64,000 nt of DNA. It comes from CAYUMU01 sp964445985 (GTDB lineage: Bacteria; Planctomycetota; Planctomycetia; Pirellulales; S012-138). Each line of letters starts with the position of its first letter. Position 1 is the first letter of the stretch. The stretch lies in NCBI GenBank assembly GCA_964445985.1, contig CAYUMU010000020.1, positions 13,756 through 77,755 on the forward strand, written 5' to 3'. The notes below the pieces were generated by a model that saw only the letters and a list, made by a program, of their open reading frames with translations, was not told the DNA's origin and did not search any database. This document shows, in pieces, positions 35,897 through 44,590 of the stretch. Both the position numbers and the translations under genes were made by a program.

Positions 35897-38029
35897 ATGA
35901 ACCGATTTGTCCGTGAATTTGCCGTCGCCAGCGCCTTGGGGTTGTTGGCCCTGTCGCCATTGGCCCTTCAAGCGCAAACCAAGGACGACAGCAAAGATAA
36001 GGAGTCGCTGCCACTGAACAAAGTGGTGATGTTCAGTTCGGGCGTGGGATTTTTTGAGCATACGGGCGAAGTCACTGGCGATGCCAACGTGCAATTGCAA
36101 TTCCGGGTCGACGACGTGAACGATCTGCTTAAAAGCATGGTGGTTCAAGACTTGGGCGGCGGAAAGGTGTCCACGGTCAGCTATGCGTCCAAAGATCCGA
36201 TCACTCGCACGCTGCAAACCTTCGCCATCGACCTGACTCGGAACCCCACCCTGGCCGACCTGCTGACCCAAGTGCGGGGTGAAAAGGTGGAGGTTTACGC
36301 GCCCAACCCCATCCAAGGCATCATTCTGGGTGTCGAGACACGCAGGCAGCAGTTGGGGGAAAAGGAAACGATTGAGGTCGAATACCTTAACCTATTAACC
36401 GAAGATGGTTTGCGCAGCGTGGCTCTCCCTTCCGTCATGCGGATTCGGCTGCTGAATGAAAAGCTCGACGCCGAACTGCGGCAGGCTTTGGCGATTTTGG
36501 CCATGAGTCACGCCACGGACAAGAAATCGGTCTCGCTCAACTTCCGCGGTGAAGGCAAACGGCCGGTGCGCGTGGGCTACATTCAAGAAACTCCCATCTG
36601 GAAAACGAGTTACCGCCTGGTGCTCAAAGACGAAGGCAAACCATTGATCCAAGGCTGGGCCATCGTGGAGAACACCTCGGAAGAAGATTGGAAGGACGTT
36701 GACCTGACCCTGGTCAGCGGTCGCCCCATTTCGTTTGTGATGGATCTTTATGAGCCGCTGTACGTGGATCGTCCGGTGGTTGAGCCCGAGTTGTTCGCCT
36801 CGCTGCGGCCGCAAACCTATGGGCAGGATCTGGCCTCCAAGGATAAGGAATTCTTGAAGAAGGCAGAGGCAGGCGCCGCGTTTGCGCCGGGTCTGGCAAA
36901 CGGCCGCTTCGACCAGCAACAACGGGCCGCCCAATCCGGTGAAGCAAGGGAATCACTCAGCCGCCGCAGTTTGGGCGATGGCAAGGGATCGGGATTTGGA
37001 GGCGGCATGGGAGGCATGGGAGGCGCCTTCGATCCGAGCCAAGGCGTGCAATCGATGGCCCAGGCCGCCGACGTTGGCGAGCTGTTCCAATACAAGATTG
37101 AGAACCCTGTTACGCTGCCGCGTCAACGTTCGGCCATGCTGCCGATTGTGAACGGCGAAGTGGCCGCGGAAAAGGTCTCCATCTACAACCAGAGCGTGCA
37201 AGCCAAGCACCCGCTCAACGGGTTGCAACTGACCAACTCCACTGGCCTGCACCTGATGCAAGGCCCGATCACGGTGTTCGATGACGGGGCTTATGCTGGT
37301 GACGCCCAAATTCAGGATCTACAGCCAGGGACCAAGCGGCTGATCAGTTACGCGTTGGATCTCAACACCGAAGTCGCTCCGCGGGGCAAACCTCAGACCG
37401 AAGACTTGACCAGCGTGAAGTTGGTGAAGGGGGTATTGATCACGACGCGGAAATACAACCGCAGCCAGGAGTACGTGATTAAGAACTCCGGCTCCAAGGC
37501 CAAGACGGTGTTGATCGAGTATCCCAAAGACGCTACTTGGACCCTGATTGCTCCTAAAGAACCGAAGGAATCGACTCGCGACCTCTACCGGTTTGCCGTG
37601 ACCGCCGAGCCCGGCAAGCCCGTCACCCTGGAAGTCAAAGAGCAACGGACGGGAACGCAGAACGTGGTGCTCACGAATGTGGACGATAACACCATTTTGT
37701 TCTATGTGAACGCCCGCGTGGTTTCCGATGAAGTCAAGGCGGCCCTCAAAGAAGTCATTCGCCGCAAGCAAGCCTTGAGCGAGATTGCCAATCAGCGGAG
37801 GCAGTTGGAACAAGAGCTGAAAGTGATTGACCAGGAGCAAGCCCGGATTCGGCAAAATATGGCGCAGCTTGATCGGAACGGCGACTTGTATGCTCGCTAC
37901 GTGAAGAAGTTCGGCGAGCAGGAAGACGCGGTGGAAAAGCTGCGCTCGCAGATTGCCAAGTTGCAAGCCGATGAGGCCCAGGCCCGCAAAGAGTTGGACG
38001 AATACTTGATCGGGCTTTCGATTGAATAG
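35897..38029 (+). CDS. DUF4139 domain secreted protein
   Basis: A 710-residue protein with signal peptide MNRFVREFAVASALGLLALSPLALQAQ. After an N-terminal beta region (LNKVVMFSSGVGFFEHTG) comes the DUF4139-type part beginning with PIWKTSYRLVLKDEG and continuing as ENTSEEDWKDVDLTLVSGRPISF. A Gly/Met-rich insertion (GSGFGGGMGGMGGAFD) lies near residue 375. The C-terminal 80 residues form a long coiled coil (EVIRRKQALSEIANQRRQLEQ). The family has unknown function, although related mucoidy inhibitor A-like proteins are named. The upstream frame to 35852 is discarded because the signal peptide starts at 35897; ATG 35879 is an option. Confidence 0.85.
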   Translation: MNRFVREFAVASALGLLALSPLALQAQTKDDSKDKESLPLNKVVMFSSGVGFFEHTGEVTGDANVQLQFRVDDVNDLLKSMVVQDLGGGKVSTVSYASKDPITRTLQTFAIDLTRNPTLADLLTQVRGEKVEVYAPNPIQGIILGVETRRQQLGEKETIEVEYLNLLTEDGLRSVALPSVMRIRLLNEKLDAELRQALAILAMSHATDKKSVSLNFRGEGKRPVRVGYIQETPIWKTSYRLVLKDEGKPLIQGWAIVENTSEEDWKDVDLTLVSGRPISFVMDLYEPLYVDRPVVEPELFASLRPQTYGQDLASKDKEFLKKAEAGAAFAPGLANGRFDQQQRAAQSGEARESLSRRSLGDGKGSGFGGGMGGMGGAFDPSQGVQSMAQAADVGELFQYKIENPVTLPRQRSAMLPIVNGEVAAEKVSIYNQSVQAKHPLNGLQLTNSTGLHLMQGPITVFDDGAYAGDAQIQDLQPGTKRLISYALDLNTEVAPRGKPQTEDLTSVKLVKGVLITTRKYNRSQEYVIKNSGSKAKTVLIEYPKDATWTLIAPKEPKESTRDLYRFAVTAEPGKPVTLEVKEQRTGTQNVVLTNVDDNTILFYVNARVVSDEVKAALKEVIRRKQALSEIANQRRQLEQELKVIDQEQARIRQNMAQLDRNGDLYARYVKKFGEQEDAVEKLRSQIAKLQADEAQARKELDEYLIGLSIE

Positions 38030-38038
38030 CGGCTCAGA

Positions 38039-38112
38039 GCCTATCCGAGAACCCTGTTTCCCCCTCAACCCCAACCCTCTCCCGCCAGGGGCGAGGGAGT
38101 CATTGGATAGGC
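38039..38112. repeat. Nested palindromic repeat between convergent genes
   Basis: GCCTATCC (38039-38046) pairs with GGATAGGC (38105-38112), and inside are CAACCCCAACCCTCTCC and GCGAGGGAG pieces of a repeat type common in bacterial intergenic DNA. Both flanking genes end here, so it may serve as a two-sided terminator; there is no U-tract. Confidence 0.6.
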
Positions 38113-38115
38113 CCC

Positions 38116-39891
38116 TTAGCCGATGACTTCTTCCACCAAGTGGCAAGGCTCGTGCCGTGTTTTCCAGGTGAGGCCGGCGAGATCCTTGCGGTTGGGAAAG
38201 ACAAAGCTCAACAGCCAACTGGCAACCATCAACACCAGCAGCGCGAAGGGCATGATCCAGGTAAAACTGATGCCGGGAATCTGCGTAATCACCTCGGCCG
38301 TACTGGTGGTTGGGCCGCCGAAGAAGGCAACTTCGGCAGGCGCGAACCCAATGCCTTCGGTCCAACCGCGGCTTTGGAGCCAGTGGCCAATTTCGGTGGA
38401 ATAACCCAGGGCAATGGCGGTGACCAGCCCTAAGAACACACCGCTGCAAACCGCCTTGCCGCTCACGCGGGGCATGAAGATGGCGACCAGAAACAGCCCT
38501 CCCATCGCCGGCGTGATGGCGTTGAAGGTTCGCGGCATGGCGTCCACCGCGCCCCACTTGTCGGGCAGGTAACTCAGGCCATAGGCGGCCAGCGTGATAA
38601 AGGCGCCGGTAATCAGCGTGAGCCAGCGGGCTTCTTTCACATGGCTGGTTTTCGCCCGCTGCGTGTGCCCGGCGAGGTCTTTATCTTGCTGGCGGCGCTT
38701 GGTTTCGACCGAGATCACGGTGGCAATGGAATTGATGCCGGAGTCGATGCTGGACATGGCCGCGGCGAGCAGGGCGGAAATGACGGCGCCACCGATGCCC
38801 GGTGGCAAGCGATCCACCGAGAACGTGGCAAAGATCATATCGCGGTCGCTGCGTTTAAGTTCATCGAGGCCGCCGTCCAAAGGAATATCAAAGGCGCCGT
38901 CCGCCGTGGTGGTGGCTTGTGAGAAATAGTAATAGAGGATGGCCAGGCCGACGACCATGAGCATCAAGTTGAGCACCACTCCGAACAGGCTGCCGGTAAT
39001 GAAGCTGCGGCGCGCCGACTTCATGTCTTTGGTGCTGAAATAGCGCTGGAGCGTCATTTGATTGCCGGCATGCGTGCAGATGTGCCAGATGCACATGCTG
39101 ATGGCGACCGTGATGACCGTGGAGCGCGTGAATGGGCTGGGATCAAAAAACTCGGCCGCCGAAGGGCGGGACTGCCCCAACGCCAGGTTCGCCATCGGCG
39201 CTTTCTCGAGCCACTCCGACGAAGCCTGCAGCCAGTCGGGCAGCCAGGTGCCGGTGGAATACGCCACGTAGCCAATGGCAAAGAAGCCGCCGCCGAGCAT
39301 CAGAAATACCTGGACCACGTCGGTCCAAATCACGGCTTTCAAACCGCCCAAAATGGTGTAGATCGTGGAGACCACGCCAATGGTGAAAATGACCCAGAAC
39401 AGGTCAAAGCCCGTGACGGTGGCCAGGGCTTTCGCCGACAGGAAAACCACAAAGCCCATCCACAGCACGGCCATGGCCACGAACAACACCACGCCCAAGG
39501 TTCGCGTGGAGCGATCGAAGCGGTACTCAAGATACTCATAAGCGCTGGTAAAGCGAAACCGCATCATGAACGGCACGATGAACACAATCACAAGCGCCAT
39601 TTCGACAGGTATTGCCAGCATTTTTCCCAGGTATTGCGTGGCCCCCGAGTTCCATACCTCGCCCGGCTCGGAGAGGTACGTCAGGCTGGAGAGCAGCGAG
39701 GCAATCACGCTCAGACCCACGGCGAACCAGGGCATCCGGCGTCCGCCGAGGAAGTAGTCGTCGTCGGTCTCTTGCCGCCGCGAGAACCAGACGCCCATTG
39801 CCACCATCAACAGCAGATAGGCAATCATCACGGTGTAGTCGGCCCAGTGCATGGTTCCCAGGGAGTCGGCCGTGGACTTGAGGTCATTCAT
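38116..39891 (-). CDS. Sodium:solute symporter family (SSS) transporter
   Basis: A 591-residue inner-membrane transporter with about 13-14 membrane segments. The SSS marks are visible: YFLGGRRMPWFAVGLSVIASLLSSLTYLSEPGEVW, a long loop of GGLKAVIWTDVVQVFLMLGGGF, and GIGGAVISALLAAAMSSIDSGINSIATV. Members take up sugars, amino acids, inositol or nucleosides with Na+; the substrate here is open. The start ATG 39891 is chosen because the transmembrane segment follows quickly; the frame extends to 40107 without similarity. It is convergent with the DUF4139 gene. A thioesterase gene follows upstream on the same strand 231 bases away. Confidence 0.93.
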   Translation of the reverse strand: MNDLKSTADSLGTMHWADYTVMIAYLLLMVAMGVWFSRRQETDDDYFLGGRRMPWFAVGLSVIASLLSSLTYLSEPGEVWNSGATQYLGKMLAIPVEMALVIVFIVPFMMRFRFTSAYEYLEYRFDRSTRTLGVVLFVAMAVLWMGFVVFLSAKALATVTGFDLFWVIFTIGVVSTIYTILGGLKAVIWTDVVQVFLMLGGGFFAIGYVAYSTGTWLPDWLQASSEWLEKAPMANLALGQSRPSAAEFFDPSPFTRSTVITVAISMCIWHICTHAGNQMTLQRYFSTKDMKSARRSFITGSLFGVVLNLMLMVVGLAILYYYFSQATTTADGAFDIPLDGGLDELKRSDRDMIFATFSVDRLPPGIGGAVISALLAAAMSSIDSGINSIATVISVETKRRQQDKDLAGHTQRAKTSHVKEARWLTLITGAFITLAAYGLSYLPDKWGAVDAMPRTFNAITPAMGGLFLVAIFMPRVSGKAVCSGVFLGLVTAIALGYSTEIGHWLQSRGWTEGIGFAPAEVAFFGGPTTSTAEVITQIPGISFTWIMPFALLVLMVASWLLSFVFPNRKDLAGLTWKTRHEPCHLVEEVIG

Positions 39892-40122
39892 GTCAGCTAG
39901 GCTCTCTATCGCGAGCGGTGAAATGAGCGGGAGTGTGGTCTGGCCAGCAGATGGCAGGTTCCGAGCGTCGCCTCGCCCTGATCCTGCGGCCATGATAGCG
40001 TGCCCACCGCGGCGATGCACTTTGGCGGCGAAAAACCTGATCTCGCTCCGATTGGGGGTGGTGGCTTGGCGGAAAGGTTGCCAATCCCGGCCCCAGAATA
40101 TCTGCAACCGCCCGATGCAGGT

Positions 40123-40554
40123 TCAAATCACAAAGCCAGCGGGATCCTCCACGATTTCAAACGCCGTGGCCACTTCGGGAGGAACACGGCAAGGCATCCG
40201 CGTGGTCCAGTTGACAAAGGCCCAGTCGGTCGCGGCGCGGGCGAGCAATACGCCGTCGGCGGCGCGGATCACGTCGAACCGCCGCAGCGAGGTGACGCGG
40301 CGAAAGCGGCTGACCCAGGTGCGAATGACCAGTTCGTCGCCCAACAGCGCCGACCGCAGGTATTCAATGCGATGGGCACGCACGACGAAGCCGGCCCCGA
40401 GCGTTTGATAGGCGGCGGGCGGCCAACCCTGCGCGGCGGAGTGCGCCAGCGAGGCAGCCTGGGTCCATTGGAGATAGATCAGGTTGTTCACATGGCCCAG
40501 GGCGTCGATCTCTTCGGCTTGAACCACGTGGCGATGTTCGTAGATGGCGGGCAT
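40123..40554 (-). CDS. Hotdog-fold acyl-CoA thioesterase
   Basis: A 143-residue 4HBT-type thioesterase with YEHRHVVQAEEIDALGHVNNLIYLQW; D17 is the usual catalytic aspartate of this group (DxxGHxNN). The following HRIEYLRSALLGDELVIRTWVSRFRR is typical for the hotdog sheet. Such enzymes hydrolyse acyl- or aryl-CoA esters. I choose ATG 40554, next to the conserved part; the frame is open to 40707 through a Pro/Ser-rich sequence without similarity. The upstream stretch has a G-rich run (40556-40590). It is not clearly in an operon. Confidence 0.88.
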   Translation of the reverse strand: MPAIYEHRHVVQAEEIDALGHVNNLIYLQWTQAASLAHSAAQGWPPAAYQTLGAGFVVRAHRIEYLRSALLGDELVIRTWVSRFRRVTSLRRFDVIRAADGVLLARAATDWAFVNWTTRMPCRVPPEVATAFEIVEDPAGFVI

Positions 40555-40868
40555 GGGCGGCGGGGCTGGGGATTGGGGGCTGGGGGATAGGAAGTGGTGG
40601 TTGGGCTGTTGCGAGGCGGCTCGTTCATTATTGAGGTTTTTGGCTCCACGAATACCCGGGGAAATTGAATCGGCGCCCCTCGGTGTGCTGGCGATGCTGG
40701 CTGGCATTCGAGGGCGGCTGCCGATCGCGGGAATTTTTCGACATGGGACGAATGTGCTGGTTTTATCGATTATTCCGTGCCGATGAACTGTAAGGAACAG
40801 GCGGAGGAGTCCGTGGCGGGCTGTTATCGCGCGTCGGACCGAGATCTATTCAAGCAGAGGAATACTCC

Positions 40869-41702
40869 ATGAAAAGTTTGCAGGGGGCCTTGGTTGCCAT
40901 GCTGGCGACTTTGGTAGTCACGGGCGTCGCCACGGCGCAACAGTATTCGGCTGGCAACGTGGAAGCGCGCCGCGTTTCTCACAGTCCCGCATACATCGTC
41001 TCGGAACCTGCTCCTTATGGTTGCCACGGCGGCAATTGCGGCGGGGGCTGCTGCCCTCCCAACGATTGTTGCAATCCCTGCCAGAAGCATGGCCTGGCCG
41101 TGTTATGGGAGCGGATGAAGAAAAAGATGTGCGAACGCAACAACTGCAAAAAGAGTTGCTGCCAGAGCGCTTGCTGCGAGCCGGTGTGCAAGGTCGAGCA
41201 AACCTGCCGTGCTGAACCCACTTGCAAGGTCGAACCCAGTTGCTGTGCCGAACCGGCCTGCTGCGCGGAGCCAACGTGCGTGGCCGATTCCCACTGCTGC
41301 TCACAGAAGACGTGTTGCCCTCACCCAATTAGCTGTGCGCCGGAGCTTGGCCCTTGCTGCAGCGAGAAGAAGTTTTCGCTGTGCAACCTGTTCCAGCGGA
41401 AGAAAAAGAATCAAAACTGCAACCGGAGTTGCTGTGAGGCCGGGCAGTGCGACGGCGGCTGCTGCCAGATGGGCTTTCCGCCCTCTTCTTACCGGGGCGG
41501 TTATCCGGTGTATCACGGTCATGAGACGGCGCCGATGGAACAGCACCGCGCTGCTCCCCAGCCGCGTGAAGAACTGATGCCGCCTCCGCCGCCGCGGCCC
41601 ACGGTTGAGCAAACTTCGAACGAGCGGGCCTACCCCAGCCGCGGCGTTGCCCGGCCACCGGTTCCGGCCGCTTCGTACGGCACTCGCCGGGGGCCGATCT
41701 AA
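40869..41702 (+). CDS. Secreted cysteine-rich protein
   Basis: A 277-residue exported protein. Signal peptide MKSLQGALVAMLATLVVTGVATAQ. The middle (about residues 52-200) holds roughly 35 cysteines, many as CC pairs, within short repeats of the form AEPTC / VEPSCC / AEPACC. The C-terminal 70 residues are Pro/Arg/Glu-rich and probably disordered. It has the same layout as the protein at 33159 but a denser Cys pattern. ATG 40869 is preceded by GAGGAA seven bases upstream. It has a strong terminator. Roles in disulfide-rich wall structure or metal binding are possible; nothing is proven. Confidence 0.8.
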   Translation: MKSLQGALVAMLATLVVTGVATAQQYSAGNVEARRVSHSPAYIVSEPAPYGCHGGNCGGGCCPPNDCCNPCQKHGLAVLWERMKKKMCERNNCKKSCCQSACCEPVCKVEQTCRAEPTCKVEPSCCAEPACCAEPTCVADSHCCSQKTCCPHPISCAPELGPCCSEKKFSLCNLFQRKKKNQNCNRSCCEAGQCDGGCCQMGFPPSSYRGGYPVYHGHETAPMEQHRAAPQPREELMPPPPPRPTVEQTSNERAYPSRGVARPPVPAASYGTRRGPI

Positions 41703-42191
41703 GGTCGGGCGCCCCAACCTATAGCAAAGCCTAAGACGCAGGGCCTGCCGCTAAGGCGGCTGTTTCCTTCCTGGCCGGGAAGAAAACAGCCGCCTTTTTT
41801 CGTTGGGCGCCGCATTTGCCAATATGTGATGCGTGGATGCTCCATACCTGCGAGGAGTCGTTCCAGCCACCCGCGAACCGGCACGATCGGCGCAATGCGA
41901 TCAATCCGCCTGGGCAACGGGCGCGGGGCGTTGTTGCAAAAAACCATCATGATTACGTTTGACAACCCAGTCCTTGCGAGCAAGCGTCTTAGAGTGCCCA
42001 GCTGTGTGTCAAAGAGCGGGCAGCGCATGGAGACCTTCTGGCGCGGCCGTACCGGTTCGTTGCTTGAGGGGTTGATCGCAACTATGGTGAAGTTTGTTGT
42101 CACCCCTGCGCGAGGGCGACCCGGGTAGCTGTTGTCTGCAATCGTGGAGTCGATCGGGACGGATTTCCGCTTGAAAAGGTGCGAAGTTAGC
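41703..42191. other. Intergenic with terminator; no convincing gene
   Basis: About 490 bases. The terminator of the Cys-rich gene is at 41753-41800. A 100-codon frame at 41826-42128 has no family resemblance and I do not call it. The final part carries the leader of the membrane-fusion gene. Confidence 0.5.
41753..41800 (+). terminator. Rho-independent terminator
   Basis: A perfect 13-bp stem, AAGGCGGCTGTTT (41753-41765) with AAACAGCCGCCTT (41784-41796), followed by further T residues to 41800. It is downstream of the Cys-rich gene. Confidence 0.92.
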
Positions 42192-43355
42192 GTGAAAGCA
42201 GCAGTGTCACTCATTCTGGGACTGGTGTTGGGAGCCGTGGCGGGCTGGTATGGCCCGCGTTATTTGGCTCCCGGCCCTAGCGCGCGCCCCCAGCCTTTAG
42301 CGTCCCATCCGGTGCAACCAGAAAGGGTGAAAGCATTGGGCCGCATCGTGCCGGAGGCCGGCGTGATTGAAATTGGCGCTTTGCCCACGGAGCTGATCGA
42401 AAATATTGCGGTCCATGAGGGAGAGAATGTCAGCCCTGGCGCCCTGCTCGCAACCCTTTCCAGTTATGCGTTGCTGGAGTCGAAGATACAGGGTTTGCGG
42501 GCCAAGTTGGCCGAATCGCAACAGCAAGCGGCCGCGGAGCGGAACCTGATCGATGCCCAGATTCGCCAGGCGGAGTTGGCGGCGGAAGAGGCCCAACTGA
42601 GCGACTTCGACGTGGTGTCGCAGAAGCGACAGATCGAACTGTTGGCAGATAATTTGAAGCAGGGCGAGGCAGAGTTGAAACGGCTGCTCGACGCTCCCGA
42701 CTCGTTGGTTTCGAAACAAGATAAAGAACGGCAAAAACTGGCCGTCGACCAGGCCGAGGCGGAGTTGGCGACGGCCAGTCGCAACCTGGAAAAGGCAAAA
42801 CTGGCGCAAGACCTGGCGAAACGAACGGCCGAAGCCCAGAAAGACGTCCTCGAAAAAACCAAACAGAAGGTCGATGCCCAACTGCCAACCGCCTCGCTCA
42901 CGGCAGAGTTGGCCGCGGTGAAAGCCCAGCAAGCTCAAACGCAATTGCGGGCTCCCGTGCAGGGCCGAATTCTCGATATCTCGGCCCACGCGGGCGAACT
43001 GGTTGGCAATCGCTCGATCATGAGAATGGCCGATGTGACCAACATGGCCGTGATTGCCGAAGTGTACGAGTCGGCCAAGAATTCCGTAAAACTGAACCAG
43101 GCGGCCGTGATCACCGGACCCGCTATCGAGAAGGAATTGCGGGGACACGTGGTGAAGATCAGCCCCATTGTCGCTTCGCCCCAGGTTCGCAGCCTGGACC
43201 CGTTTGCTCCTTCCGACCGGCGGGTGTTCGAAGTGAAGATCTTGCTCGATGACGAGAAAAGCCACGAGCTTGCCCGCGACCTGGTGAATGCGCCGGTTGA
43301 CGTCACCTTTGGCGCGGTTGCCCCACCCAACAACCAGCCGTCTGGATCGCCATGA
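42192..43355 (+). CDS. Periplasmic adaptor (HlyD/DevB-type membrane fusion protein)
   Basis: A 387-residue protein with one N-terminal membrane anchor (AAVSLILGLVLGAVAGWYGPRYL), a biotinyl-lipoyl-like half-motif (IENIAVHEGENVSPGALLATL), a long alpha-helical hairpin (about residues 95-250, Gln/Ala/Lys/Glu-rich coiled coil) and beta-barrel ends (TQLRAPVQGRILDISAHAGELVG). It resembles DevB of the heterocyst glycolipid exporter. The stop codon overlaps the next start by four bases (ATGA). Start is placed at GTG 42192 with AAGGTG upstream; the frame is open from 42132. The partner permeases are the next two genes. The ATPase is missing. Confidence 0.87.
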   Translation: MKAAVSLILGLVLGAVAGWYGPRYLAPGPSARPQPLASHPVQPERVKALGRIVPEAGVIEIGALPTELIENIAVHEGENVSPGALLATLSSYALLESKIQGLRAKLAESQQQAAAERNLIDAQIRQAELAAEEAQLSDFDVVSQKRQIELLADNLKQGEAELKRLLDAPDSLVSKQDKERQKLAVDQAEAELATASRNLEKAKLAQDLAKRTAEAQKDVLEKTKQKVDAQLPTASLTAELAAVKAQQAQTQLRAPVQGRILDISAHAGELVGNRSIMRMADVTNMAVIAEVYESAKNSVKLNQAAVITGPAIEKELRGHVVKISPIVASPQVRSLDPFAPSDRRVFEVKILLDDEKSHELARDLVNAPVDVTFGAVAPPNNQPSGSP

Positions 43356-44563
43356 AGACGCCGTTGGCGTGGCGTAACCTGAGCCATGAAACTTCGCGCA
43401 CGGCGGTGGGCGTGGGAGGCGTGGCGTTTGCGTGCGTGTTGGTGCTGATGCAATTGGGCTTTTTGGGCTCGGTGCAAAAGACGGCAACCAACGTGTACAG
43501 CGCCCTCGATTTCGACTTGCTGTTGTCGTCTCCCGAGTACCTGCATTTTGCCGAAGCGCAATCGTTCCCGATGGCGCGGTTGCGACAGGCGCAGTCCACA
43601 CCCGGGGTGGCGTCGGCCAACCCGCTGCGCGTGAGCGGCAATCGTTGGCGTAACCCGCGGAGTGAACCGCCGCACGGTGGCACCACCCGCGCGATTCTGG
43701 TGCTGGGAGTCGATCCCCACGATCATGTTTTTAGCCGGGAATCGATTTCGCGGGAGCTGCCGCGACTAACCCGCGAGGACTTTGTGCTGGTGGATCGCAC
43801 CTCGCGGGCAGAATTCGGCCCGGCCGAGGGATTAACATTTGGGGAGGCCGATATTGGCCAGGAAACCGAAGTTGGCGGGCGCCGCATTCGAATCGTGGGG
43901 ACGTTTGAACTGGGTTCGGGGCTGGCGGCCGATGGCGCGATGATTATCAACGCCGACGGCTTTGTGAGAATCACCCCCGGCGCCTCGCTGCAACAAACCT
44001 CGCTCGGATTGATCAAGTTGAAAGTTGCCGAAGGCGAAGCCGATTCGCCCCAAGCGCTCGAAGCCTTGCGGGAAGCCACGGCCGAAGCCTTGCGGCAAAC
44101 GCTGCAGGGCTATTCCGACGTGGAGGTGCTCACGCGGACCCAGGCCCTGGAGCGAGAAATGAAGTACTGGGTGCAGGGCACGTCGGTGGGCGTGATCTTT
44201 ACCTTCGGCGCCATCCTGGGCACGATCGTGGGATTGGCGATCGTGTATCAGGTACTCGAAGCCGACATCACCCGGCATCTGAAGGAATACGCCACCATGA
44301 AGGCGATGGGCTTCAACTACGTCAACTTGCTGACCATCATCCTCAAGCAATCGCTGGTGCTGGCGGTGCTGGGCTATGGGGTGGGCATGCTGATGACCGC
44401 CTACCTGGGATACCCGGTAACCTCATGGCTCTCGGGATTGCCCATTGAGGTGGACCAGCGGCAGGCGATAGGCGTGTTTTTCGGCAGCATTGTGGTTTGT
44501 GCCCTGTCGGGAATCGCGGCTTCGCGGAAGCTGCGTTCCGCTGAACCGGCCGATCTGTTCTAG
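43352..44563 (+). CDS. ABC transporter permease, DevC-type, first
   Basis: A 403-residue FtsX-like/MacB-type permease: an N-terminal membrane helix (VGGVAFACVLVLMQLGFLG), a large periplasmic domain (about 45-270), and three C-terminal membrane helices (GVIFTFGAILGTIVGLAIVYQVLEADI with HLKEYATMKAMGFNYVNLL, SLVLAVLGYGVGMLM and FGSIVVCALSGIAA). The LKEYATMKAMGF motif is the typical DevC signature, where permease meets ATPase. It starts within the stop of the adaptor gene. It is homologous to the following permease. Confidence 0.9.
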   Translation: MKTPLAWRNLSHETSRTAVGVGGVAFACVLVLMQLGFLGSVQKTATNVYSALDFDLLLSSPEYLHFAEAQSFPMARLRQAQSTPGVASANPLRVSGNRWRNPRSEPPHGGTTRAILVLGVDPHDHVFSRESISRELPRLTREDFVLVDRTSRAEFGPAEGLTFGEADIGQETEVGGRRIRIVGTFELGSGLAADGAMIINADGFVRITPGASLQQTSLGLIKLKVAEGEADSPQALEALREATAEALRQTLQGYSDVEVLTRTQALEREMKYWVQGTSVGVIFTFGAILGTIVGLAIVYQVLEADITRHLKEYATMKAMGFNYVNLLTIILKQSLVLAVLGYGVGMLMTAYLGYPVTSWLSGLPIEVDQRQAIGVFFGSIVVCALSGIAASRKLRSAEPADLF

Positions 44564-44590
44564 CCAGCAGGGAAGGAGAGGCAGGAAACG

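Noticed and set aside
41826..42128. 100-codon frame between terminator and membrane-fusion gene
   Set aside because: No ribosome binding site, no recognisable motif and basic low-complexity composition.
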